A stretch of 64,000 bases of DNA from Meghimatium bilineatum (lineage: Eukaryota > Mollusca > Gastropoda > Stylommatophora > Philomycidae), in assembly GCA_034231615.1 (NCBI GenBank), contig CM067309.1, positions 38,347,627-38,411,626 on the forward strand, written 5' to 3'. A program made the translations under genes and the position numbers. Within the stretch, counting starts at the first letter, position 1, and every line of letters starts with the position of its first letter. Shown here in pieces: positions 23,700 through 35,200 of the stretch. The notes beneath the pieces are model-generated. The model was given only the letters and a program-made list of their open reading frames with translations, searched no databases and had not been told where the DNA came from.

Positions 23700-23935
23700 C
23701 CTAGCATAGTGGTTAAACTGTTCACCTTCTAGTCATGGGTTCGAATCCGGCGTATGTCATCTTGTTCACAAGGTGGATTTTTTCTGAGATCCCTGTGGAT
23801 TATCGCTTGAAACTATGCAGTTACGTGCTCTGAGTGGTACTCTCTGCAGGCGGAGTGCTGCTTTGTTGAGAGGGGCAGGATACATATGGGAAACCGAGTA
23901 CAGTGAAGTCAATCCTCTAAGTCTTTTGTACTCTT
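23700..23935 (+). mobile_element. tRNA-derived SINE, family S
   Basis: A box TAGTGGTTAAACTG and B box GGGTTCGAATCCGG are intact; the body matches 12775-13015 throughout. Confidence 0.75.
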
Positions 23936-24044
23936 TTTGCTATGACCAATATCAGACAAGATGCTTATTCAATGAACATAGAATAAAGTTCGCTGTATTG
24001 CTGCTTTAGAGTTAAATTTCAGATCTGTTAGTTTAAATAATATA

Positions 24045-24342
24045 CAATGAAATCTCATTATAACAACTTGGTCAATGAAATATGTATGTAATAACAGAAA
24101 TGTGTATGTAATAAAAGAAATGTGTATGTAATAACAGCAATGTGTATGTAATAACAGAAATGTGTATGTAATAACAGAAATATTTATGTAATAACAGAAA
24201 TGTGTATGTAATAACAGAAATATGTATATAATAACACATTTTCTGTATACTGTATAAACAATAAAGAATAAATGTAATTGGGATTTTGAATAGTGTTTAA
24301 AGGGACATGTTATAAAATAAGGCGCTATAGAGGGATTGCACT
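24045..24342. mobile_element. pogo-like MITE with internal 18-bp expansion
   Basis: A standard MITE in which TGTATGTAATAACAGAAA is repeated about nine times (24077-24240), lengthening it by about 130 bases. Confidence 0.72.
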
Positions 24343-24464
24343 TTAAGAAATATTTTACATTTTGAGATTGGTAGCACTGATATGTGGCCCTGTGGACAAT
24401 CTGCAGAAACATACAAGAGAACTGTCCACTGTATCAGACCACAAGAAGAACATTCTCTGATATA

Positions 24465-24612
24465 CAATCACATCTCATTATAACAACTTAGTCCGGGTAT
24501 TTATTCTTTATACTGTATATAGCAAATTTCTGTTATTACATACATATTTCTGTTATTACATACATATTTCTGTTATTACATACACATTTTTGTTATTACA
24601 TACATATTTCAT
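24465..24612. mobile_element. pogo-like MITE, truncated, with internal expansion
   Basis: The left end is present; TTCTGTTATTACATACATAT is repeated four times and the element then breaks off. Confidence 0.65.
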
Positions 24613-24614
24613 AA

Positions 24615-25115
24615 ATTCACTGATATGTTCCCTTGTGGGCAATCTGCCGAAAATACACAAGAGAACTGCCCTCTGTATCACATCGTAAGAATAAAATTAC
24701 ATTCATCTGAGGCAGCTCTGATGGACTGGCTCTAAGGCCCTCTCAAAGGGCTGGTGACCACAGTCCAGTTCATTGAAGAAACCCATATCAGCATCTGACT
24801 CCGACTAGAGAGTGAGGAAAAACATGATTGAAGCTTATTCTCCTCTTGAAGGAGAATTATTGTTGAATTTTAGACATCATTTATATTTCTGTAATGTTGC
24901 CATTATTTTGTGAAATGGCATGACTTTCATAGTGCTTGAACCATGACCAAATTCGAGCGTGCTGGGACTATTTAACTGGGTTCTTTCCTAGGAGGCTGAC
25001 CTACAAGTTTAACAAAATATGCGAGACGAATTATACGAAAAAGGGAGAAAAAAAATTGTGTTCTTCTGTTTGTATGGATTATTTGCATTATGTCCCTGGA
25101 GTTAAACTGTAAACA
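24615..25115. other. No feature seen
   Basis: Unique-looking sequence, no frame worth naming. Confidence 0.4.
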
Positions 25116-25119
25116 TCAA

Positions 25120-25520
25120 CCCGGTGTGTCATGTGACATATTCCTTCCAGAACATTATCTTCCCAATGAACTCTCTGAACCCCTCTCTGTCTTGGGTGAT
25201 GTGGCTTGGTATTTCTAGCGATGTATTCATGTTATCTTTAATGTCGTCAGTCCAACGTCTTCTTGGTCTGCCCTTTCTCTTCTACCCAGGTACTCTTCTC
25301 TCCATTATTCGTCTTTCTAAACAGCTGTGTCTCTTTATATGACCAAACAGGCGTAGTTTTCTTTTTGCTATTGTGTTTAGTAACCAACACTCTGGAATCT
25401 TCAATGTGTTTATAATATCTGAGTTTCTGATTATTAATCCATAAGAAATTTCTAGGCACAATGTTCCCGTAGGTTGCCATTACTTTCGGGAAGGAACAAC
25501 CGTTAATCAAGCACCGTAAA
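25120..25520 (-). mobile_element. LINE 3' fragment (GRPRRRW family)
   Basis: The minus strand contains KLRLFGHIKRH, KGRPRRRWTDDIKDN and QDREGFREF in order across a frameshift. It is the same family as 20990-21180. Confidence 0.55.
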
Positions 25521-26059
25521 ATTTAACCCGGTATTCAAAACTTATCCCACCAGCTCAATCTGTTGATAGTGCTTTTTAACAGTGCAGTTCCAGGTAGTCC
25601 TTCCCACAACATAGCAGGTTAAGATCATAGCATGTGTATCTTTGAATCTGGAAACACTCCTTACAACTGTAAACATTACTTTATCCGTCAAACAAAAGTA
25701 CAATATTACGCAGCCATTTTGTAGTGCTAGGAAGCAGCGGCAGAGTGATGTCACAAAGTACTTAAAAGATCGAATCACTGCAGATTTCATATAAAGTGTG
25801 AAATGTAGACGCTTGTACTAGGAAAGAACCTTTAACTGTCTCACTAACGCATCCGTTATAGAAGCCATCATTTTGATTACTAAATAATTCCTCTTTTTGC
25901 TACATTTTGATATTCTGTAGTTTGGTTTACTAGGTTACTACTTTTTGAGAAGTCTATTCTGTAGTATAGTTTTTTTTATTCTGTAGTATGATTCACCAAA
26001 TTACTACTTTTTAAGAAGATTTATAATGTGTTCCAAGGTTTACTTTTTTTTTTAGAAGT

Positions 26060-26262
26060 TGGCATTCTGTAGTATGATTCATCAAATTACTACTTTTTGA
26101 GAAGTAGGTAGAATGTATGATTCATCAAATTACTACTTTTTGAGAAGTTGGTAGAATGTATGATTCATCAAATTACTACTTTTTGAGAAGTAGGTAGAAT
26201 GTATGATTCATCAAATTACCACTTTTTGAGAAGTAGGTAGAATGTATGATTCATCAAATTAC
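26060..26262. repeat. 43-bp minisatellite, 5 copies
   Basis: Core TGATTCATCAAATTACTACT. Diverged single units are scattered from 21990 to 26760, so the array arose within an older repeat. Confidence 0.92.
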
Positions 26263-26460
26263 TACTTCTTCCTCTTCCACATTCTCTCTCAAATAATCAG
26301 TTTGAGGTGGAGAGTGTGAATATTACTGTTTTGCTGCCAGTTTTAAAGAAAAGTTGAATTATTTGCGACTTTTGGCCCAGCACATTTGACTTCAGCATAA
26401 TCAAATTACTACTTTTTTAGAACTTAACATTTTGTAGAATCATTCACTGAATATGCCAAA

Positions 26461-26592
26461 TGCGGATGGGCTGGGCCATTAGCAGAAATAACAAAACTCT
26501 TTTCCATTCTCTGGACTGCGTCCTACTGGAAAGCTAGTAGAAATATCCTGCTGCAAGCGAGATCCAATAGGAGTTTGTGAGAATGAACACAG
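26461..26592 (-). mobile_element. SINE-like family A, diverged
   Basis: The minus strand shows the head, the CAGGA core and the GCCCAATGG-type end with many changes. Confidence 0.55.
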
Positions 26593-27079
26593 TGCCCCCC
26601 TCCCCCAAAAAATTCATTCACTTTATTACCATTTTGAATTATTTTGTAGTATTAATCACGACATTACTACTTTTTAAAAATCATTATGTTGTACGATTCA
26701 CCAAATTACCACTTATTTAGAACTATTTTGTAGTATGGTTCACCAAATTTACCAATTTTAAGATAAGTGCACACAATTTTGTCCTACTACGCATCAGATT
26801 GCAACTGTCACTGTTCGACTACCAAATGTAATTAGGGCCGAGAGCTTGCGCTTGTATGTATGTAAATTTGTTGTTGCTAATATCTGTCAAAGTTTTTTTT
26901 ATGTATAACTACTTAAGAGGGAAAGGTAATCTATTTACACAATTATTTCAAATTGAGACATTAATACTTGTCATGTACCAAGTACATGAAAGTAAGCAGA
27001 GTGGACAAAGAATACGCATTCAGTGAACCCTGTGGAAATATTTGGATGGCAGTTTTCTGCCACTGTTTGCCTAAAAGAA

Positions 27080-27690
27080 AGTAATGTTCAGTGTTTCAGT
27101 GATTTCTAGATGGAATATGTGATTTCTTTTCTGAATGTGATAGATTAGAACACGGGTTAACGATTTTGAGACTCTGAAACGATATTGTGACTCGTATAGC
27201 AAACCGACATTGTAGAGCTAAAATGCATGTAGGAAACATGGAGAGTTCTCCGAAGACGAACACCAAAACTGCACTATATAAAATGATCATCACTACGCTA
27301 CCAGTGTCAGTGTGGACACAAACAACAAATAACACAAGAAAACCTGTTACAACAAAATTGACTTGTCTACATAGAAATTCTCGGAGTAACAAGAGATAAA
27401 ATCAAAAACAAAAGGATCAGAAGACACAAACACAATGCCAGTCCTGGATTACATCAGAAGACAACAAATTAGCATCAGACAGTGTTCTTCAAAAAGCATC
27501 ACTATACAGGCACGATGGTTACAAAGCCAGGGGCAGACCTTGCAAACAATGGAGTACTGAAATTAAAAAAACTCAACGAAAACAAACATATGAAGCACAC
27601 ACAAAATCCATCTCCAGAGAATTATTCTACCCCTGACTCTGCAAGGCACATAGGGACATAAATAAAGCGAATAGAAAGAAAGAAGAATAT
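27080..27690 (+). mobile_element. LINE 3' fragment, 36-kb family
   Basis: A diverged plus-strand copy of the element at 36000-36400, including TTACAACAAAATTGACTTGT and the ending ATTCTACCCCTGAC. The reading frame is broken several times. Confidence 0.6.
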
Positions 27691-27930
27691 AGGGAAGATA
27701 TGGGAATAACACCCACAGAAGGGGAAGATATGGGAATAATACCCAAAGATGGGGAAGATATGGGAATAACACCCACAGAAGGGGAAGATATGGGAATAAC
27801 ACCCAAAGATGGGAAAGATATGGGAATAATACCCAAAGATGGGAAAGATATGGGAATAATACCCAAAGATGGGCAAGATATGGGAATAATACCCAAAGAT
27901 GGGCAAGATATGGGAATAATACCCAAATAT
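27688..27930. repeat. 30-bp minisatellite, 8 copies
   Basis: Core GAAGATATGGGAATAACACC; open frames on both strands are artefacts. Confidence 0.94.
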
Positions 27931-28009
27931 TGAGAAGAGTGAAGAATACTATCCCCCAAGACAATACATCCAAGAATATTCAAAGTAAGCAAGAGCATTT
28001 ATTGATTAT

Positions 28010-28425
28010 AGATGGTGGACTCTGCAGCAGGGAACTTCATGAGATGGTGGACTCTGCAGCAGGGAACTTCATGAGATGGTGGACTCTGCAGCAGGGAGAT
28101 TCATGAAATGGTGGACTCTGCAGCAGGGAACTTCATGAGATGGTGGACTCTGCAGCAGGGAACTTCATGAGATGGTGGACTCTGCAGCAGGGAGATTCAT
28201 GAGATGGTGGACTCTGCAGCAGGGAACTTCATGAGATGGTGGACTCTGCAGCAGGGAACTTCATGAGATGGTGGACTCTGCAGCAGGGAGATTCATGAGA
28301 TGGTGAACTCTAACAGGGTGATATAGGAAACTTAACGAGATGGTGGACCTCATAACAGGGTGACATAGGGAACTATGAGATGGTGGACCCTGCAACAGGG
28401 TGACATAGGGAACTAAATGAGATGG
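28010..28425. repeat. 32-bp minisatellite, 9 copies plus diverged tail
   Basis: Core ATGGTGGACTCTGCAGCAGG; the last three units (28310-28425) are altered. Confidence 0.94.
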
Positions 28426-28917
28426 TACAAAACAAAGATTAAGGCACATTACATCAGTGTGACATGACCTCCCAGATTAAATAAGAAATTATACCTATCA
28501 TTTTTTTTTACCTACGCACAGGACACAATGCAACACAATCTGTGTCATGGATATAAAATTAGCATATAGCTTTACTGGTAAAGTTCGACAACCATCATAT
28601 TTCCATTATGTGCCCAACTTTCAACCATCATCAACTCGTTATGATACTTCAATAATACAACCATTGTAATGATAGTGTTACAAAATGTAGCTCATGTGGG
28701 ATATCATGTCAAATATAGCCGCGCCCACAAAATAGTCTTGTGGTTTACTGATCCAACGATCCATAGGCTCACTCCCTTTGACCTAAATGTAGTTTGCGGG
28801 TGAACCCTTTAATAATTCTGAATTTATTTTTCAGATGAACGTCTTCAACTTATTCAAAATATTGTTAAATTATGCCCAGTATTATAATGAATACAATTTT
28901 GCTTCCTAAATAATTGA

Positions 28918-29072
28918 CCACTGCCAAAGATATTTCGGACCATTGGCGCAAATAAAACAACGACAACGCATTTCCAATCTATGGACTACATCCAACTGGA
29001 AATCTTGTAAAGAACATTGTCCTGCAACAAGAGAGATCCAGGGGGAGTTTATGCATGAATTATGAAGAAGAA
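28918..29072 (-). mobile_element. SINE-like family A
   Basis: The minus strand copy carries CCATTGGCGCAAATAAAAC-type sequence and the head near 29050. Confidence 0.65.
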
Positions 29073-29199
29073 ATAACTGAGACTTCAAAATTCATTGAAA
29101 TAAAATTACAGAAGGTAACCTCGAGAAAGCAGATGATGAGACAGGAAATAAAAGTTCTTCCAGTCTTTTGTGGAAACTTGACAGAGGAATAAAGAATAG

Positions 29200-29440
29200 C
29201 AAAACTGTTACCTGCATGCATGTTGTATGAGATGACTACGGAGGTTTAGGGGTGGAGTTATCTGTTGCAATCTGATAGTGTCAGAGTGACTCTGAACCCG
29301 TGCTTAAATCAGATGTGTTAGGCCAAAAAGCACAGATATTGCATCTAGGATGTTCACCATGATATTAACTTAGTTAATATCTGTACACCAAACTAAATCT
29401 GGCTAACTTGCAGGAGTTTGAGAATGAATGCCAGAGAGCA
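29200..29440 (-). mobile_element. SINE-like family B
   Basis: A minus-strand copy from GAGAATGAATG back to ATGCATGTTGTATGAG. Confidence 0.58.
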
Positions 29441-29649
29441 CAATATTTGACATCAACATGAAACTGGGAATTGGTGGCATAAAACAGGAGCAGGTAGTGA
29501 TATCAGTAGTCAGACATCAAATATCAGATGACAGCACACAGCCAAAGCATGCCGTTTTGAAACTACAGCCAACTGTCAAATACTGCATGTTTCCCCCGTT
29601 AAGAAGTTGCAGGGTGGAATTTTGTAGCTGTGTGATAAAAGCCGCAACT

Positions 29650-30130
29650 ATAGTAAACAAATGTTCGTCCATCACATGATGATGATGACCATTTGTTACA
29701 TCCACTTTTGAAAATTCAATTTTAGTTATGTCCTTGATTATGAGTTCGTAGATGGCTAATAAGCCCTATTCGAGCTGTAAATGTCCTTGGACAGCTTGGA
29801 CATGGAATGACGACTGTAGACGGATCTTGGTCTATCTGTGACTTTCTAGCTGCTCTCCGCTGTTGAGCTGCTGCATTTCTCTTCTGTTCACAAGATGATG
29901 CGCTCTTTTTTATTTTAGAACGCCATGTAGATCTATTTTGTGCAAGTTCTTCCCATGTATCGTGGTCTATTTCAAAGGCTTTCAGTGAGTCCTTTAACGA
30001 GTCCTTGTAGCGCTTCCTTTGGCCACCTTGAGATTGTATACCCTTCTCTAGCTCACCATAGAGAAGTATCTTTGGCAGACGATGGTCTGGCATACGCACC
30101 AAATGACCTGCCCAACGAATCTTGTGTCTG
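29650..30130 (-). mobile_element. LINE 3' end with C2H2-like finger
   Basis: A 126-codon open frame (30102-29725) begins MVRMPDHRLPKILLYGEL and closes with PCPSCPRTF..RIGLISHLRTH, a C2H2-type finger at the C-terminus of this LINE family. The tail is a short GATGATGAT run. RT catalytic residues are absent, so it is 5'-truncated. Confidence 0.72.
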
Positions 30131-30495
30131 CATCAGGATCGTGTCAATGCTTGGGATAGTAAACAAATAATAGAAGGGACACACACCTTTCACAGATGAT
30201 TCCTGCAGATCTGGCATGAAACGTGTATACAAATTATGTGAGTGCTGATATTATAAGATGTACTAGACCCATCTGAAATATGATACTGTGAGATTCGCTG
30301 TCCGTGTATTGATTTCAAAACAAATAAAAAAGAACAGAGCATGACAAAATATTCTTGGATTGTTTTAATAATTACTTGCATATATAATACATTCAGTAGT
30401 ATGAGGTGAAGTCAACAAGAAAGTTACAAATGGCTGGGGCAGAAAATATACACATGAGAATTAGTCTATAACTTTAAACAGACTTTTTTTCTCCC

Positions 30496-30628
30496 CGTGT
30501 TAGTTCTCATTCTCCCATCAGATTTCTCTTATCATGGCAATGGTCCTACTAGATTTCCAGCAGAACGTAGTCGAAAGAACAGATATGCATTATGCCACTG
30601 TTTTATTTGCACCAATGATCCGACTTCG
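30496..30628 (+). mobile_element. SINE-like family A
   Basis: Head slightly changed (GTTAGTTCTCATTCTC), core and GATCCGACTTCG end present. Confidence 0.6.
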
Positions 30629-30659
30629 CACTACACAGCAAGTCTGATTTTCTTAATAA

Positions 30660-30930
30660 ATGTTGTTGTATTTGAAAGCTCACCAAGGCTCCCATACAGT
30701 TTTCTATGGATGTCTTGTCTGTGAGGGCCAGTGCTCCTTCCTCAACTGGTTTAGTGTAATGCTATCTTGCAGGATATGTTTTGAAGTCTGTTCTGTCTGC
30801 CCCCATGGACACAGAGCAACCAGTCTTAGTCTATTTAAGTGGCTGTTGTGTCCTGTTCTAATGCAGAAGATGATAATCTGCTCAACTCCGTCAAGATAGT
30901 GATGTCCTGATGCGGAAGATGATGACATTG
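30660..30930 (-). mobile_element. LINE C-terminal fragment (HILQD motif)
   Basis: It reads CPWGQTEQTSKHILQD then LNQLRKEHWP. Elements with an RNase H domain usually show CPCG....T..HIL..CP there; two cysteines are lost. Confidence 0.55.
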
Positions 30931-31066
30931 CTCTTGATGAAGACCCATATCTGCCTTCTCATTTTATGGGATGGCTTTCACTGTATTACTACCATTCTCA
31001 GGATGCTCATTTGGCTTCCTTCAGGAAGGTGGGAGGTTGGGAACAAATACAAAAGTTTAGTTTGGT

Positions 31067-31220
31067 CTTCTTCAGCGTTCATTCTCAAACTCCTGCTGGA
31101 TCTCTCTTGCAGCAGGACAATGGTCCTATTAGATTTCCAACAGGATGTAGTCCAGAGAATGGAAATATGATGTGTTGCCATTTTATTTACGTCAATGGCC
31201 AACAGATCAGTCTTCGATGC
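31067..31220 (+). mobile_element. SINE-like family A, full copy
   Basis: Close to consensus, including CAGGACAATGGTCCTATTAG and the end ATCAGTCTTCG. Confidence 0.68.
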
Positions 31221-31329
31221 GGTCGTGATATACAAACTTCCATATCTGAAAAAATGAACTTGGTCAAACAAAATGTATTGTACTGTTTTTCCCCCCCCCC
31301 GTATGTTGTTGATACCCAAAAGGGAAGTA

Positions 31330-31555
31330 AAGTATAGAAACACTTGTTTACCTTCCATGCATGTCGTAAGAAACAACTGAGCAGGTTATAGGATGGAGTT
31401 GGTTGTCCCATCTCATATACGAAGCTATTCTGAAGTCAGATGTGTCAGGCCAAAAGGTACAGAATCACAGCACAGCTGTAAACCATGACTTAACTCGTTC
31501 CATTCTCTGGACTACATCCTGCTAATCTGTAGGAATTTGAGAATGAATGCTGAAG
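31330..31555 (-). mobile_element. SINE-like family B
   Basis: A complete minus-strand copy, next to a family A copy in the opposite orientation. Confidence 0.6.
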
Positions 31556-31600
31556 AGGATACTGTTAATCTATCAATGTCTATTTTTATATATGACACAC

Positions 31601-31606
31601 TTTATT
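31601..31606 (-). terminator. Candidate polyadenylation signal for INO80B
   Basis: AATAAA on the minus strand about 510 bases past the INO80B stop, the nearest canonical hexamer I noticed. The intervening stretch contains only a little SINE-like sequence near 31555. A cDNA end would settle it. Confidence 0.35.
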
Positions 31607-32119
31607 TACAGGACAAGTCTTCTGGTGATTACTTAATGCTGCGATTCATTAAATTATACATTAGTATAATCTCTTAGATTGAGTATAATCTCTTACATTA
31701 AGTTGCTTCGGCACTACAATTCATTGAACCTCAAGCTGCTCAGAGTGGCTTGTTGTAGTGGATGTATTTAGTGCAGTAGGGAATGTCGGGGTCCAGGAAG
31801 AATTGCCCAGAAAAAAAAGAAGACTTACTCAGGTATTTGTTTGTCACTATACCTAGGAATTGCGAGTGATTTTTTTCTTACTTCCTATGTGCAGTTGGGT
31901 GGTTTCTCAGACTTTCACATCCAAGAGACTTTGGCTTAATGCAATACCTATTGAAGAAACCTACTCGGAGGGGGTCAAATAATCCTCAGGTGTCCATGGC
32001 ACATAATGATACGTGTCATCAGAATCATAATGACATTGATATTTGTGATGACAAGATGATATCTGCCATAATGACATCTCATAGTGACACAACAGTTGTA
32101 ATAATGAATGAATGTCCTG

Positions 32120-32276
32120 TTATATAACGAGTGTTGTATCAACATTGTTGTTCCACGCTGCCAGGTTTCTTTGATAACACTGTAGGCTACAAACTGGCAC
32201 TGATGTTTTTGAGCAGACGGAAGTTTTCTTGTTGGTACATCCATCAACACCACACAACTGTGTCTCTGGGTATGGC
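32120..32276 (-). CDS. INO80B: INO80B terminal exon with HIT-type zinc finger
   Basis: 157 nt ending in TAA at 32122-32120. It reads PYPETQLCGVDGC, then KKTSVCSKTSVPVCSLQCY and a short tail ending LVI. The cysteine pattern CxxxxC, CSxTxxxxCSLxCY is the zf-HIT finger that closes INO80B; the histidine found in many members after the first pair (HPRRYACS in vertebrates) is replaced by KKTSVCS here. The acceptor is an excellent pyrimidine tract, TTCTTTCTCCCTAG. Confidence 0.92.
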
Positions 32277-35200
32277 CTAGGGAGAAAGAACAATACCAGT
32301 AATATAATAATGTAACATGTAGGAAAATCAAACCCCAGGAATTACTCTGTACCATGGAAATAAACTAATAATTCCCTACAAATAAACACAACAGTCTCAA
32401 AGAAAAAGAAACCAATGATCTTCAAAAGCCGTGAGTTGGCCTCGATGGGGGTCAAGTGATAAACATACAGATAACATACTGTTGTTACTATTAAATTTTA
32501 AAAAATACAAAATGAATAGGATGTGGTCACGCCTGAAAGAGAATTAACATTGAAGAAAGTCTTGCTATGCTTAGAGAATTAACAGAAGAAAGTCTTGCTA
32601 TGCTTAGAGAATTAACACTGAAGAAAGTCTTGCTATGCATAGAGAATTAACAGAAGAAAGTCTTGCTATGCTTAGAGAATTAACACTGAAGAAAGTCTTG
32701 CTATGCATAGAGAATTAACAGAAGAAAGTTTTGCTATGCTTAGAGAATTAACAGAAGAAAGTCTTGCTATGCATAGAGAATTAACAGAAGAAAGTCTTGC
32801 TATGCATAGAGAATTAATAATCCAGGAATATTAAGGAGCTATCAATTATTGTTGCCTGTATGGTGCAGGGGCCCAAAAGGTGAGTAAAGAGCAGAAGCAC
32901 TGTGGCCTTCCATGCATGTCACAGGAGGTGATTAAGGAAGTGTGGTGTTGGCTTTTCTGTCCCAGAGAAGATAAAAGTGATTCAAAAACCATGTTGGTGT
33001 TGAAAATATCAGACTGAAAGACACATAATTGCAGCCAAGCTGTAAACCATGACAATGTATTCTGTTCGTTGTACTACACCTGCTAAGCAATATATTTGTG
33101 AGAAGGAATGTACAAGAAATGTAAATGAGGATGATAATCTCCTCAGCAATTCTCTTCCTTCTTAGATCAGATTAGAAGCCTTTACTTTGTCAAAGATGAC
33201 GGATGTGTCTGGCAATTGGCACAAATAAAACAATGACACAGCGCATTTCCATTTCTGGACTACATCCTGCTGGAAATCTAGTAGGACCATTGTCCTGTAA
33301 CATGAGAGATCCAGCGGGAGTTTGAGAATGCAAGCAGGAGAAGCCTTTATAATGAATTGCAGGACGTTTGTGATCTAGTTCACTGTCATTGAATAACTCA
33401 GTGACAAGTTCAATATGAAATGTTGTGTCGACATCAGTGACAGTGTAACGAAGAGTTCAGAGATAGCACATCTATGTAATCATGGTATAAGGATAACTGG
33501 AGAGGAGATGGGCGCCACCAGGTAAACCTTTTGTTCACTAAAATATTCTTCTGCTTCAGCGTTCGCTCTCAAATAACCACAACGAATATTTCGTGTGATT
33601 TCTGCCAGAAAGCGTGAAGTATGTTGTGCTGCAAGTTCCACAGTAGAACTGTGAATATTTGCACCCCGGTTGGCCACTTGTGGTCAGGACGTCCGAGGTC
33701 CAGCACATCCGTTTTCGTCATTCCTTTATTTTGGGTCTGGTCCCTAGTCCGTGACAGCCTGTGTAACTGTCGCCGGAAACGCTGGTGTGTAGTGCCTCTT
33801 TGCCAAGACGCTTGTCGAGCACGTCTATCTGGTACGAGGTGTTCCACCGTCTATGAACCCATCTTGTGAAATTGGACGTACTCTGCCTGTATCCATCGGG
33901 TACTGAACCATTTCTCATCCATGAGCCTGGTTCCGTATGAGGAAGAACTCGCCAGAAGAGTTGGATCCTGGCTCTTTGACTCTCCTACCCGAGGCGTCGT
34001 TCACAGACATCGTGAACCCCTCGCCCAGGTTAGAGTCTCACACCACGTATTTGAGAGCAAGGCGTTCTTGAGCTGAGCGACCGTGTCCCAATAGCGCCTG
34101 GGCCCATCAGGTACTGAACCCTTTCTCTCTGCAAGTGTATTTCCGGTATAGGAAATCTTGACAGTAGAGTTGGACCAGGACTATCATCGTTGTCCCTTTT
34201 TTGCCTAAGCCCATCGGGTACGGAACCCTTTCTCTTCGCGAGCATATATCCGGTTTAGGAAAACTCGACATTAGAGTTGGGTTAGGTCTTCTTGCTTTCC
34301 AGAATGCCCATGATTGGGTCTGGGTCTCTGCCTATAAGGAGAACAGGTAACTAGAAACTCGTCTCGAGCTAACAGAGCTTGTAGTCCCCTTTCCTAGGAA
34401 CTTTTCACTTTCTATTTGCAGTTTGCGCTGCCCTCTGGCGCTGTTCTGCCCTTTCATTGTGTCATTGTACTCAGTATGGAATCTATTTGTCTCTTGCCAT
34501 GCATCTACCTTTACGTGCATTTTACATTGGCCGCCCCTCCAATGTTCTGACTTAACTAACTGGCATCACTGTGTGTCGCTGTATGTGGTGGTGGAGATAT
34601 TGTCTGTCTCTTTTGCAGTGAAATCTCTTTCCATCTGCTTCCTCCACATTCTCGGACATGATCCCCAAATGATTTGGCCAGAATCAGCTCGAGCTGCTGT
34701 ATTTCTGTTTCCAGGGTGCACCTCGAGGAGGTACATTTGGGATCTTGGTTATCTGTTAACCCTGGGTCCACCTAGAGCAATGCGTTCCCTTTGCACCCCA
34801 CTAAAATATTGATCATCAGAAATCGCTTAATGACTGTTGAAATGTCCAATATGGTAACCCTACGACCCTAACGGGTTATGGGATTACAGATATAGCTAGA
34901 TAAGGTCAGGGTTCTTCTTCAGCATTCATTCTCAAACTCCCACTAGATCTCTCTTATAGCAGGACAATGGTCCAACTAGATTTCCAGCAGGATGTCCAGA
35001 AAATGGAAATGCGTTGTCGCCGTTTTATTTGCGCTAATGTCATGACACATCCGCCTCTGGCAGAAGGTCAGGGTTCAAACACTGGCATTAGTCTTCTGTA
35101 GATTCATCTCATGATAATTATATATAAACATGGCTATATGCTACATAGGTGAATAAACATGGCTATATGCTATATAGGTGAACATTGTCAATAACAATCT

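Noticed and set aside
23969-24412. 147-codon minus-strand ORF with HTHFCYY repeats
   Set aside because: It is the 18-bp expansion inside a MITE.
27563-27998. Overlapping frames of 77-136 codons rich in GYYSHI or GIIP
   Set aside because: A 30-bp array is open in several frames on both strands.
34423-34812. 129-codon plus-strand ORF
   Set aside because: Cysteine and hydrophobic rich without a recognisable motif; the GC-richer block has fewer stops in every frame.
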